DNA of 64,000 bases from Frondihabitans sucicola. GTDB taxonomy: Bacteria > Actinomycetota > Actinomycetes > Actinomycetales > Microbacteriaceae. A program made the translations under genes and the position numbers. This document shows positions 30,425-38,989 of the stretch, one piece after another (within the stretch, counting starts at the first letter, position 1; every line of letters begins with the position of its first letter). The notes beneath the pieces were generated by a model. The model saw nothing but the letters and a program-made list of their open reading frames with translations, was not told where the DNA came from and did not search any database. The DNA lies in NCBI RefSeq assembly GCF_030296615.1, contig NZ_AP027732.1, forward strand, positions 3,229,042-3,293,041. Reading direction: 5' to 3'.

Positions 30425-31024
30425 GTGCCGGGAGTCCCACTGCGACTGGATCGGTCCGGCGAGCAGCAGCAGGAGGAGCGCGTAGAGGTTGACCCGCGGG
30501 ATCAGGACGGCGACGAGAAGGGCGCTCGCCATCAGGATGGCCGAGATCACCGCGGGCGACAGGTGGAGGTCGGCTCGCGACTCCTCGCGGGTCAGCTCCG
30601 AGTCGTGGAGGAGGATCCAGTCGATGCAGCCGGCTGCGATCGTCGCGACGAGCATCGTCCCGATGTAGAGCGCGGAGATGCCAGGCGGGCCCGATTCGCG
30701 CGACAGGACGTTCGCGGCGAACGGCAGGAAGACGATGCTCAGCAGCCACACGAAGTTGACCGCGATGAGCGGTCGGCTGTACGACTCGACGTACTCGAAG
30801 ATCCGGTGGTGCACGACCCAGAAACGACTGATGACGAGGAAGGTGATGACGAAGCTGAGCACCAAGCCGAGATTCTCGTGCAGGAGCTTGCCGATGGGCT
30901 CGTGCGCGATGTCGGTGGCGACGTCGACGAGCGGCAGGATCAGCAGTGTGATCGCGATCGCGACGGAGGCGTCCGTGAAATTGACCAGCCGGTCGAGACC
31001 TCGGGATGTGCGCGGGGCGGCCAT
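30422..31024 (-). CDS. TMEM175-family (DUF1211) potassium channel-like protein
   Basis: 200 residues with six predicted helices in one repeat, the bacterial TMEM175 form. The first helix shows the family signature R-x3-F-[ST]-D ([22 protein letters not shown]); [15 protein letters not shown] is the conserved third-helix region. Bacterial homologues are tetrameric cation channels, several of them conducting potassium. TAGCCT lies 6 nt before ATG 31024. Stop is 10 nt before nadE; both have their own -10. Confidence 0.9.
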   Translation of the reverse strand: MAAPRTSRGLDRLVNFTDASVAIAITLLILPLVDVATDIAHEPIGKLLHENLGLVLSFVITFLVISRFWVVHHRIFEYVESYSRPLIAVNFVWLLSIVFLPFAANVLSRESGPPGISALYIGTMLVATIAAGCIDWILLHDSELTREESRADLHLSPAVISAILMASALLVAVLIPRVNLYALLLLLLAGPIQSQWDSRH

Positions 31025-31030
31025 GCGTCG

Positions 31031-31036
31031 AGGCTA
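31031..31036 (-). promoter_or_regulatory. -10 hexamer (leaderless type)
   Basis: TAGCCT, 6 nt before ATG 31024. Confidence 0.45.
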
Positions 31037-31053
31037 GTGCCTCCGCCGAGCGC

Positions 31054-31905
31054 TCAGCGCGCGGCGGGCTTGTGTCCGACGGCGAACACGCGCCGGAAGG
31101 GGTAGACCGTTCCGAATCGGGTCGCGGGGTACGCCTCGCGAAGCCGGGACGCGTACTGCGCCTCGAACGCCGCCGAGTCGTCGGTCGACAGAGCTGCGAG
31201 GACCGGGCGCAGCGCCGTCCCGCGCACCCATTCCAGCACCGGATCGGCACCCGGTAAGAGCTGCTGGTACGTGGTCTCCCAGGCCTGGGCCTCGAGTCCG
31301 GCCTCGAGCATGTCGACGAGGTAGTCGCCGGCGTCCGCGACGGTCTCGGCGGGCCTCAGCACGTCGGAGAGGAGAGGGGCCCAGGCGGCGGACAGCGCGA
31401 GCTCGCGCAGGATCACGTGAGACGGCAGCACGGCGGATCCCGGCACCTGCATCGCGAACCAGCCGCCGTCGGGGAGGGCGTCGAACCAACCGGGCAGCAG
31501 GGCCCGGTGCTCCGGCACCCACTGGAGGGCCGCGTTGGTGACCACGACGTCGTCCGTGGGCGACGGCGACCAGCCGACGATGTCGCCGAGTTCGAACCGG
31601 AGCCGACCCGCGGGATCCTGCCCCACGTCGCTCCGGTCTGCGTCGGGCTGCCCCGCGTCGCGCTGCCCCGCGTCGGGCCGTGCCGCCTCGCGTCGGGCGG
31701 CCTCGATCATGTCGGCCGACGAGTCGATGCCGACCACCTCGGCCACAGGCCAGCGCTCCGCCAGAGTCGCCGTCAGCGACCCGGGCCCGCAGCCGAGATC
31801 GACCACCCGGCGCGGGGAGTCGGCCTGCACCCGGGAGACGAGGTCGAAGAACGGCGTCGCCCGGTGGGAGGCGAACAGGTCGTACTGAGAGGGGCTCCAG
31901 CGCAT
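31054..31905 (-). CDS. tam: Trans-aconitate 2-methyltransferase-like SAM methyltransferase
   Basis: 283 residues, class I methyltransferase. The N-terminal MRWSPSQYDLFASHRATPFFDL and VVDLGCGPGSLTATLAERWP (motif I), NAALQWVPEHRALL and GGWFAMQVPG are diagnostic of Tam, which methylates trans-aconitate and relieves inhibition of aconitase. A 20-residue insertion of Asp-Ala-Gly-Gln-like repeats lies at about residue 75, coded by a 15-nt tandem repeat at 31635-31680. ATG 31905 overlaps the restored stop of the YrdC-domain gene (TGATG), so it is the third gene of the GntR operon. Confidence 0.9.
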   Translation of the reverse strand: MRWSPSQYDLFASHRATPFFDLVSRVQADSPRRVVDLGCGPGSLTATLAERWPVAEVVGIDSSADMIEAARREAARPDAGQRDAGQPDADRSDVGQDPAGRLRFELGDIVGWSPSPTDDVVVTNAALQWVPEHRALLPGWFDALPDGGWFAMQVPGSAVLPSHVILRELALSAAWAPLLSDVLRPAETVADAGDYLVDMLEAGLEAQAWETTYQQLLPGADPVLEWVRGTALRPVLAALSTDDSAAFEAQYASRLREAYPATRFGTVYPFRRVFAVGHKPAAR

Positions 31906-32680
31906 CAGTAGTACTCCCCTGGCGGAAGTCCCAGCTCGTGAACGTCGCCGCCAGAAGCGTCATGATCGTGTCGACGGCCAGGCCCTTTCGGATGACGGTG
32001 GGTGCGGGCCGGATCGAACGCCGCCCGTTCTGCTCGGGCACGAGGGATCCTGCGTCGTCGACCATGGAGACCATCACGCCCTGCTCGTACCGCGTGTCGA
32101 GCGATTTGTCGGGCTGGATCGAGGCGACGTAGTCGTCCGCCTCGATGACGAGATCGGCGCGTTCGCGGATGCGGTCGCCGATCCCCGCGACGAGACCGCG
32201 GTTGCCCTGGCCGGACGGGTTGGCCGAGGAGGCGAAGGCGAAGCGCCCGCGGTTCCACAGCTCGCGGGCGATCAGCTCGCCCGGTGTTCCGAAGCGGATC
32301 ACGAAGCAGCTGGTTCCGCGCCGGTCCATCATGAGGTCGCGCGTGCCGTCGTCGGGCAGCAGATCGAGCCCCTCCTGCTTCCAGGGAAGGATGCAGCCGA
32401 GCAGGACGTCGTCGCTCCAGCACCGCTCGTAGAGGGCTTCGATCTCGGGCGTGAGCTGGGCCAGGGCGCGCAGTTCGGCGAGCGACCCGCACAGGACGAC
32501 GCCGGGTTTGGTGCGCGGCCGCTGTTTGGCCTCGAACTTGCGCTCGAGACCCCTGCCGTCGGAGGTCATGATGATGTAGCCGACCTTGGTCGGCGAGACG
32601 ACGAGCCCGGAGTCGGCCACGAGGAGGTCGACGGCCTCCTGCTGCACGGCTCCGTTCCAGCTCAGCGTGGTCGTGGTCAT
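31905..32680 (-). CDS. Sua5/YciO/YrdC/YwlC family protein (frameshift at C-terminus)
   Basis: 258 residues. The YrdC fold is recognisable: DSGLVVSPTKVGYIIMTSDGRGLERKFEAKQRP, an ATP/threonine-binding K-x-R type region, and the SSANPSGQGNRG loop. TsaC-type proteins make threonylcarbamoyl-AMP for tRNA t6A, but the deviating P-T-[DE]-T-x-Y-G region (SPTKVGYII) suggests a YciO-like paralogue with another job. The last residues break at the CCCC run at 31916-31919; one more base gives DFRQGEYY and a stop overlapping tam. Start ATG 32680 overlaps the regulator's stop. Confidence 0.82.
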
Positions 32681-33423
32681 CGCTCTGCTTTCGTCGGGAG
32701 GAACGGATCGGCCGGGGTGGGCACGTCGCCGACGATGGCGAGACCGTTGCCGCGGAATCGACGTCGCTCGGCGGTCAGCGCCGTGATGAGGCGCTCGTTG
32801 GTGCCGTGGATGTGGCTCGCGACGAGATCGGCGGCACCGTCGGCGTCGCGGCGGGCGATGGCGTCCAGGATGGCGAGGTGGTCTCTCCACGCGGTCGCCC
32901 GGGCCTCGGGGGTACGCACTTCGAGCCAGCGCGTGCGTTCGAGGCGGATCAGCGAGTCGTGCACCGACTGCGCCATCACGGCGTTGCCGGAGAGCCTGGT
33001 CAGCTCGGCGTGGAAGCTGGTGCCGGCCCGCACGCCGAGCTCTTCCGTCCGGTGGCCGGTCTCGTCGTCGCGAGGCCGATCCGCTTCCAGCAGTTCGCGA
33101 AGCGCCTCGATGTCGTCCGAGCCCGCGCGTGCCACGGCGTAGCGGACGGCGGCGGACTCGACGGCCGCTCTCATCTCGGAGATCGCGTGGATCTCGGCGA
33201 GGTCGATCGGTGTGACGATCCAGCCGCGCCCCTCACGCCTCACGAGACCCTCGGACTCGAGACGCATCAGTGCAGCCCGAGCCGGCGTGCGCGACGCCCC
33301 GTAGGTCGTCTCGAGGCCGCGTTCGCTCAGGCGCTCTCCCGGCGCGACGTCGAGGCTCAGGATCGCGGCGCGGAGACTCTCGTAGACCTGATGCGTCTGC
33401 GAGCGGCTGGTGTCAAGAGGCAT
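32677..33423 (-). CDS. GntR-family regulator with FCD domain
   Basis: 248 residues. Residues 10-75 form the winged helix-turn-helix (QVYESLRAAILSLDVAPGERLSE... ASRTPARAALMRLESEGLV). Residues 90-225 are an all-helical FCD ligand domain with the metal-site pattern D/H-x-F-H in GTSFHAELTRLSGN and His residues in WRDHLAIL and VASHIHG. It probably senses an organic acid and represses the operon GntR-YrdC-tam, which would fit aconitate, though that is inference. ATG 33423 lies 7 nt from the TGGTATACCA operator, indicating autoregulation. Confidence 0.93.
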   Translation of the reverse strand: MPLDTSRSQTHQVYESLRAAILSLDVAPGERLSERGLETTYGASRTPARAALMRLESEGLVRREGRGWIVTPIDLAEIHAISEMRAAVESAAVRYAVARAGSDDIEALRELLEADRPRDDETGHRTEELGVRAGTSFHAELTRLSGNAVMAQSVHDSLIRLERTRWLEVRTPEARATAWRDHLAILDAIARRDADGAADLVASHIHGTNERLITALTAERRRFRGNGLAIVGDVPTPADPFLPTKAER

Positions 33424-33429
33424 GCCGTA

Positions 33430-33435
33430 ATGGTA
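33430..33435 (-). promoter_or_regulatory. -10 hexamer of the FCD regulator (leaderless type)
   Basis: TACCAT, 6 nt before ATG 33423, overlapping the operator. Confidence 0.4.
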
Positions 33436-33440
33436 TACCA
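33431..33440. promoter_or_regulatory. FadR/FCD-type operator
   Basis: TGGTATACCA, a perfect 10-bp palindrome of the TGGTnnACCA class bound by GntR/FCD regulators, 7 nt before the regulator's own start codon. Confidence 0.75.
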
Positions 33441-33470
33441 GTTCGGCGTACCGTCAAGAACACGGAGTCG

Positions 33471-34195
33471 TCACTCGGTCGCCGTCTGTCCGCCGGCCAG
33501 GACCGCGAGCACGACCTCGGCGGATCGCTCAGCGGCCGCGGGCGCGTTCGAGTCGAAATCGGTCGCCCCGGTGGGTCCGGCCAGGTCGGAGATCCCGCGG
33601 ATCGACACGAACGGCACCCGGTGGACGTGGCAGGTCTGAGCGATCGCGATCGACTCCATGTCGGTCGCCGTGATTCCCGGGAAGTCGTGCTCGATCCGCG
33701 CGAACTTCTCCGGCGTCATGAAGGAGTCGCTCGATGCGAACAGGCCGGAGTGCACCGACCACGTGGCACCCGGGCGGGTGACGCTTCCGAGCGCCCGAGC
33801 GTGCAACTGCGCGTCGCCGGCGTACGAAGCGGGCATGCCGGGCACCTGGCCGAGTCGGTACCCGAAGACCCGCGCGTCGGCGTCGAGATTGACGTACTCC
33901 GCACCGACGGCGACGTCACCGACCCGGAGGCCCGGCCCCAGGCCGCCCGCGGTGCCGGCGCTGATCACCGCGCCGACCCGGTTGCCGATCAACTCGGCCC
34001 GCAGGATCGCCGACGTCGAAGCCCCCGCGGCGTTGACGAAGCCGATCCCGCTCTGCACAAGCAGCAGCGCCGTGCCGTCCACCACCAGGTCGCGGTGCAC
34101 CGATCCGCCGACCAGCACGGCCTCCCCACGTCCGTCGCCCGCTCGAGGAAAGGAGCCGCCTCCTCTTCCATGGCGACCAACACGATTCGTTTCAT
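33471..34195 (-). CDS. 5'-methylthioadenosine/S-adenosylhomocysteine nucleosidase (frameshifted)
   Basis: About 241 residues. The N-terminus MKRIVLVAMEEEAAPFLERA carries the catalytic acidic residue; GAVISAGTAGGLGPGLRVGDV is the ribose/phosphate loop and TDMESIAIAQTC holds the Asp-x-Glu that contacts adenine and ribose. It cleaves MTA and SAH to adenine and the thioribose compound. The frame breaks at the CCCC run at 34124-34127; one more base gives TDVGEAVLVGGSVHRDLVV. It is separated from the FCD regulator by 47 nt and lacks a clear promoter of its own. Confidence 0.9.
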
Positions 34196-34283
34196 ACCCC
34201 CAGCCTGCCCGTTCGGGCGCGGGAGGGTGCGCTCCAGGCGCACACGGTGCGATCATGGGCCATTCGACGAGAGGAATGACGAC

Positions 34284-34376
34284 GTGGTTGTTGCCCTGTG
34301 GGTCTTTATCGGCATCATCGCCCTGGTGGGCCTGGTGCTCGCCGTTGCAGCGTTCGTGGCGCTGGCCAAGCAGTAG
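34284..34376 (+). CDS. Putative 30-residue single-pass membrane microprotein
   Basis: Start GTG 34284 with AGGA 9-12 nt upstream (GAGAGGAATGACGAC-GTG). The product begins VVALWVFIGIIALVGLVLAV, one hydrophobic helix, and ends FVALAKQ. It is divergent from the nucleosidase gene, ends 50 nt before the large hairpin, and looks like known tiny membrane proteins. Support is limited to the ribosome binding site, G/C third positions and helix length. Confidence 0.5.
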   Translation: MVVALWVFIGIIALVGLVLAVAAFVALAKQ

Positions 34377-34426
34377 CGGCGAGGGCCGGGCAGCCCGGTC
34401 GGCCGGCATCGCTCAAAACGAGTTGG

Positions 34427-34484
34427 CACCGCTGAAACGGGTTGGCACCGCGCGAGAGCGCGGTGCCAACCCGTTTCAGCGGTG
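34427..34484. terminator. Perfect 27-bp-stem hairpin downstream of mmpL
   Basis: 34427-34453 and 34458-34484 are exact reverse complements, with a GAGA tetraloop. The hairpin starts 3 nt after the mmpL stop. On the minus strand it is followed 8-11 nt later by TTTT, so it can terminate mmpL; it may also protect the transcript end. The inner part repeats a GTTGGCACCG decamer that also occurs just outside at 34422-34431. Confidence 0.7.
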
Positions 34485-34486
34485 CG

Positions 34487-37063
34487 TCAGGCGCTGTGCG
34501 CCGGGTGCTCGTGATGCGTGGCGACGTGCGCCCCGTGGGCGCCGTGCTTCGCGGCCGACGGGTCACCGGCGACGGGGTGCGAGCGCTCCAGCTTGGCGCC
34601 CTCCACGTCGACGTCCGGCAGGATCCGGTCGAGCCACTTCGGGAACCACCAGGCCGTCTTGCCGAGCAGGTGCATCGCCGCCGGGATCAGCAGCATGCGC
34701 ACCACGAAGGCGTCGACCAGGACACCGAAGGCGAGCCCGAAACCGATCGGCCGGATCGTCGACGAGTCGGAGAAGATGAACCCGGCGAACACGCTCATCA
34801 TGATGATGGCTGCCGCCGTGACGACCGGTCGTCCGGCGTGGAGGCCGCGCTGCACCGCGATCTTCGCCGGGGCGCCGTGGGCGAAGGCTTCGCGCATCCC
34901 CGAGACGAGGAACAGCTGGTAGTCCATCGCCAGGCCGAACAGCACGCCCACCTCGATGACCGGGAGGAAGCTCAGCAGCGGCGCCGGATCGTGGACCCCG
35001 AAGATCGCGCTCAGCCAGCCGAACTGGAAGATCGCCGTCAGGCCACCGAACGCCGCGAGGAGCGACAGCACGAAGCCGAGCGTGGCAGTCAGCGGGACCA
35101 GGATCGACCGGAACACGATGATCAGGATGATCAGCGAGAGACCGACGACGACGACCAGGTAGATCGGCAGCGCCTGAGCCAGTTTCTCGGACACGTCGAT
35201 CTGCGCGCTGGCGTTCCCGGCGACGCCGAGGGTCACCTTTCCGTCGGCCGTCGACACCGGCGACAGGTCGCGCAGGTTGTGGATGAGATCCTCGGTGGAG
35301 ACGCTCGAGGGGCCACCGGTCGGGATCACCTGGAAGGCGACGACCGTCCCGTCGGTGGAGGCGCCGATCGGAGCGACGGCCGAGACGTGGTCCTGCTCGG
35401 CGATCTTCTTCCCGAGAGCGACCTCCTGCCGGAGCAGGTCGTCGCCCGTGGCCTTCTTCGTGAGATCGGCGACGACGAGGATCGGGCCGTTCTGCCCGGC
35501 GCCGAACTTGTTCTCGGCAGTCTTGAAGGCCTGGTACTGGCTCGAGTCGGTCGCTTCGGACGAGCCGTCGGGCAGACCGAGACGCATCTGCATGGCGGGC
35601 AGCGCGATGGTGCCGAGCACGGCGATGCCGAGAACGACGGTGACGATGGCCCGAACCGTCGACATGGGCTTGTTGGGCACCCGGGTCGACGCGGTGTTGC
35701 CGATGGCGGCGCGCTCTTTCTTGCGCAGGATCTTCATGCCGACGATCGACATCATGGCCGGCGTGAAACTGATGGCCACCAGGATCGCGACGGCCACGGC
35801 GACAGCACCGACGGTGCCCATGAGACCGAGGAACGGGATGCCGGTGATGTTGAGCGCCAGCAGGGCCACGATGACGGTCGCGCCGGCGAAGACCACCGCG
35901 TTGCCGGAGGTGCCGTTGGCGAGCCCGATCGACTCGTGCAGGCCGACACCCTGCTTCAGCTGACTTCGATGCCGGTTCAGGATGAACAGGGAGTAGTCGA
36001 TTCCGACCGCCAAGCCGAGCATGATGCCGAGGACCGTGGTGACGGAGTTGAACTGCACGATGCCGGAGAACGCCATCGCCCCGAGGACGGACGCGCCGAG
36101 GCCGACGATCGCGCCGAGGAGCGGGAGGCCGGCGCCGATGATCGTGCCGAGCATGACGAGCAGGACGATCGCGGCGACGATGACACCGACGACCTCACCC
36201 GGGCCGACGATGCTCGGCACGCCCTGGGCGATGTCGTTCGAGACCTCGACCTTGACGCCCTGGATCGTCGCATCGTCCGAGGCGTCGACGATCTTCTGCT
36301 TCAGGGTCGGAGGAACGGAGAACGAGTCTTTGTCGAACGAGACGCTGCCGATCGCGGCCGAGCCGTCTTTCGAGACGAAGCGGATGTTCTTCGACAGGTC
36401 GAGCAGGTCGGCGCCGAGGTTCAGCTTGGTCGTCTGCGTCGCCAGGTCTTTCGTGCCGCTGTCGATCTTGGCCTGACCGGCGTCGAGCGTCTTCTTCTGA
36501 GCGTCGATCTGCGCCTGCTGCTGCGCGAGCTGCGCCTGGACGGCTGCGAGCTGACCGGCCGCGGTGGCCTGCGCTTTGGCGGCGTCCACCTGCTTCTGCG
36601 CTGCCTGGAGCTGGCTGGTGCCGGTATCGATCTGCTTCTGGGAATCGGCGAGCTGGGTCTTCGCGGTGGCGATCTTGTCGCGGCCCGTCGTGACCTGATC
36701 ACGCTGCTTGGTGAGTGAATCCTGCGTCGTGAAGGGGTTCGTCGTCGACTTGACGCCGGAGTAGCCGTCGAACTTCTTCAGCAGGTCGGCGACCCCGGTC
36801 TTCTGATCGGCCGTGAACGCCTTGCCGGAGGTGGTCGCGAAGACGATGCTGCCCGAGCCGCCGCTCGCCTTCGGGAACTTCGCGGCGAGTTCGTCCGTGA
36901 CCTTGCTGGTCGCCGTGCCGGGGATCGTGATCGCCGACGAGACGGTTCCCTTGAACAGGGAGAACCCGACGCCGGCGAGGGCGATGATCACCACCCAGGC
37001 GATGATGACGGTCCAATGGCGGCGTGCCGCGAATCGTCCGAGTCGATAGAGGAGACCGGCCAT
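34487..37063 (-). CDS. MMPL/RND-family membrane transporter
   Basis: 858 residues. One helix at 20-40, then an extracytoplasmic domain with a long predicted coiled coil at about 115-210 (repeats of Gln/Ala/Lys such as AAQKQVDAAKAQATAAGQLA), a five-helix block from about 290 to 450 with GLAVGIDYSLFILNRHR, a second extracytoplasmic domain, and a second helix block from about 640 with VLFGLAMDYQLFLVSGMREA. The two Asp-Tyr pairs are the proton-relay residues of MmpL proteins. A His-rich tail (HGAHGAHVATHHEHPAHSA) could bind metal. It follows tetR on the same strand and is probably controlled by it. AAAGGA is about 13 nt before ATG 37063. Substrate unknown. Confidence 0.93.
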   Translation of the reverse strand: MAGLLYRLGRFAARRHWTVIIAWVVIIALAGVGFSLFKGTVSSAITIPGTATSKVTDELAAKFPKASGGSGSIVFATTSGKAFTADQKTGVADLLKKFDGYSGVKSTTNPFTTQDSLTKQRDQVTTGRDKIATAKTQLADSQKQIDTGTSQLQAAQKQVDAAKAQATAAGQLAAVQAQLAQQQAQIDAQKKTLDAGQAKIDSGTKDLATQTTKLNLGADLLDLSKNIRFVSKDGSAAIGSVSFDKDSFSVPPTLKQKIVDASDDATIQGVKVEVSNDIAQGVPSIVGPGEVVGVIVAAIVLLVMLGTIIGAGLPLLGAIVGLGASVLGAMAFSGIVQFNSVTTVLGIMLGLAVGIDYSLFILNRHRSQLKQGVGLHESIGLANGTSGNAVVFAGATVIVALLALNITGIPFLGLMGTVGAVAVAVAILVAISFTPAMMSIVGMKILRKKERAAIGNTASTRVPNKPMSTVRAIVTVVLGIAVLGTIALPAMQMRLGLPDGSSEATDSSQYQAFKTAENKFGAGQNGPILVVADLTKKATGDDLLRQEVALGKKIAEQDHVSAVAPIGASTDGTVVAFQVIPTGGPSSVSTEDLIHNLRDLSPVSTADGKVTLGVAGNASAQIDVSEKLAQALPIYLVVVVGLSLIILIIVFRSILVPLTATLGFVLSLLAAFGGLTAIFQFGWLSAIFGVHDPAPLLSFLPVIEVGVLFGLAMDYQLFLVSGMREAFAHGAPAKIAVQRGLHAGRPVVTAAAIIMMSVFAGFIFSDSSTIRPIGFGLAFGVLVDAFVVRMLLIPAAMHLLGKTAWWFPKWLDRILPDVDVEGAKLERSHPVAGDPSAAKHGAHGAHVATHHEHPAHSA

Positions 37064-37154
37064 GAGCTGTGCCCCGTTCCTTTCGTGATGCCAGGGTGGC
37101 GGTTGGGCTGGGGTGCGCCGGTGGACCCCGAAGTGGTTGTGGGAGGTGTGCGGG

Positions 37155-37811
37155 TCAGGTGGCCGGGGCGTACCCGGCGCGAACGCTGTCGATGAGCCGC
37201 GTGAGCAATTCTTGCCAGTCTGCTCGCCCGGTCTCGTCGAGGCGCACGCCCGTGCAGAGGATCCAGTGCTTCGCGATGACGATGACGCCGTTCATCAGCG
37301 AGCCGACCAGGAAGCCGATCTCGAGCGGGTCGGAATTCGGGTTGCGGTGTCCGACCTCCGTCACGAGGCGCTCGGCTGCGCGGGCGAAGGCTTCGTCGCT
37401 GAGAGCGCGGCCGCGGGGGTCGTCGGGGTCGTCCGGCTTGCCGAGGATCTTGCCGACCATCTCGATCGCACCGGGGAGATCGGCCGAGCGCAGCGACTGG
37501 GCGATCTCGTCGAACATCGAGCTGCGGCTGCCGTCGCCGACCGGCGCCGCGGCAACGGCGTCGACGAAGTCGTCGATGATCACCTCGAGCGCATTGGCGC
37601 AGAGGGTGAGGAGCACCTCGTCGATGGAGGCGAAGTGGTTGAAGACGGTGCGGCGGGCGACGTCGGCGCGCTCCGCGAGTTCGTCGACGCTGAAGCCCGG
37701 ACCGTCGCGCTCTTCGACGAGCTGCCTGGCGGCTTCGAGGATTGCGGAGCGGTGCCGCGCCTTGAGTGCCGCGCGCCGATCGGTGGCAGTCGGGGCGGCG
37801 GAGGCGATCAC
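37155..37811 (-). CDS. TetR-family regulator of the mmpL operon
   Basis: 218 residues. Helix-turn-helix at about 22-65 (ILEAARQLVEERDGPGFSVDELAERADVARRTVFNHFASIDEVL) and a variable ligand domain. Start GTG 37811 has TAGTGT 6 nt upstream. The promoter overlaps a direct repeat and a 14-bp palindrome (37820-37846). It lies 91 nt before mmpL on the same strand, so it most likely represses itself and the transporter. Confidence 0.93.
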   Translation of the reverse strand: MIASAAPTATDRRAALKARHRSAILEAARQLVEERDGPGFSVDELAERADVARRTVFNHFASIDEVLLTLCANALEVIIDDFVDAVAAAPVGDGSRSSMFDEIAQSLRSADLPGAIEMVGKILGKPDDPDDPRGRALSDEAFARAAERLVTEVGHRNPNSDPLEIGFLVGSLMNGVIVIAKHWILCTGVRLDETGRADWQELLTRLIDSVRAGYAPAT

Positions 37812-37817
37812 GCATTC

Positions 37818-37823
37818 ACACTA
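37818..37823 (-). promoter_or_regulatory. -10 hexamer of tetR (leaderless type)
   Basis: TAGTGT, 6 nt before GTG 37811, overlapping the operator repeat. Confidence 0.4.
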
Positions 37824-37846
37824 GGTGCATCGATGCACTAGGTGCA
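37820..37846. promoter_or_regulatory. TetR operator candidate
   Basis: ACTAGGTGCA occurs twice (37820-37829, 37837-37846; 17-bp period). Between and within them GTGCATCGATGCAC (37825-37838) is a perfect 14-bp palindrome. It sits over the predicted tetR -10. Confidence 0.65.
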
Positions 37847-37935
37847 AAGACTTCGGGCTGATCCTCAGCTACCCGACAGGTCCGCGAAACGGCCCGGACA
37901 CCGAAGCGTCCGGGCCGTTCGAGGCCGCGCCGGAA

Positions 37936-38846
37936 TCAGCTGGCAGCGCCCGCGTTCTCGAGGTACGCACCCGCATCGAGATCCTCGACGAGGGTCGGCC
38001 CGGAGGGGTCCAGCCGAGGAACTCGCGCGTGGCAGCGCTCGACGCCGCGAGGTCCATCGAGAAGAACGTGCCCAGGAATCCGAAGTGGTCGACGGCATCG
38101 GCCGGATCGATCGATGCGGTCGGCAGACCCAGGCTCCGCCCGATGCCCTCGGCGATCTGACGCGTGGAGACACTTTCTTCGGCGACGGCGTGCAGGATCC
38201 TGCCCGGTTCGGCCCTGTCGAGACCGAGTCGGATCAGGCGGCCGGCATCGGAGCGGTGGACCGCGGCCCAGCCGTTCGACCCGTCACCGACGTAGCCGGC
38301 CACGCCCGTCCGGCGCGCGGCGTCGACCAGGACCGAAATGAAGCCGTGGTCGCCCGCGCCGTGAACCGTGGGGGCGAATCGCAGGCTCACGGTCGTGACC
38401 CCCTGGTCGACGAACTCGAGCGCGCGGTTCTCACTGCCACCCCGAGGCGATTCGAGGCCGTGGAACGGGGAGAGGTCGGCCTCGGTGGACGCCCGCCCCT
38501 GGACGAGGCCCGCGATGCCCGACGCCAGCAGGAAAGGGCGACCGGAGCCGGCGAGTGCCGCGCCGATCGTCTCGACCGCCTGGCGCTCGGCCAGATTGGA
38601 AGCTGCCGGGTCGGCCCAGTCGTGCTTGTTGGCCAGGTGCAGCACGGCGTCGGCCGCCTCGGCGCCGGCCCGGATCCCGTCGAGGTCGTCGAGGTCGCCT
38701 CGGCGGACGAGCGCACCTTTGGCCGCGAGCGCAGCGGCGGACGCGTCGGAGCGAGCCAGGCCGGTGACCTCGTGGCCCGCAGCGAGGAGTTCGTCGACGG
38801 CGGCGGAGCCGATCCAGCCGGAAGCGCCGGTGATGAAAACGCGCAT
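37936..38846 (-). CDS. NAD(P)-dependent epimerase/reductase, atypical SDR (frameshifted)
   Basis: 303 residues. The Rossmann motif is MRVFITGASGWIGSAAVDEL and the strand-4 motif is VLHLANKHDW. The usual YxxxK is not obvious (a SENRALEFV region stands in its place), as in atypical NmrA/NAD-epimerase-like SDRs. An AAGGAG site lies 8-13 nt before ATG 38846. The frame breaks near the end at the GGGG run at 38005-38008; one more base gives LGWTPSGPTLVEDLDAGAY and a stop at 37936. The divergent TetR gene and operator array suggest that it is the regulated target. Confidence 0.85.
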
Positions 38847-38896
38847 GGAATGTTCTCCTTCGTGTGTTCGCGCCGGGCCGGAGCCGGCTCGGAACA

Positions 38897-38965
38897 AGTG
38901 ATGTCAGTCACTGATGTCAGCGACTGCTGTCACTGTACACCTCACGGCAGCGACTGTCATCACTG
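38897..38965. promoter_or_regulatory. Operator array between epimerase and TetR genes
   Basis: Repeated GTCA/TGAC elements: a 22-bp dyad at 38905-38926 (CAGTC-a-CTGA...TCAG-c-GACTG, 9 of 11 pairs), an overlapping AGTGA-N6-TCACT at 38897-38912, and a related half-dyad GCAGCGACTGTCATCACTGC at 38946-38965. Confidence 0.55.
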
Positions 38966-38977
38966 CGCGATTCTCAC

Positions 38978-38983
38978 TAGACT
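38978..38983 (+). promoter_or_regulatory. -10 hexamer of the TetR gene (leaderless type)
   Basis: TAGACT, 6 nt before ATG 38990. Confidence 0.45.
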
Positions 38984-38989
38984 GCTCGC

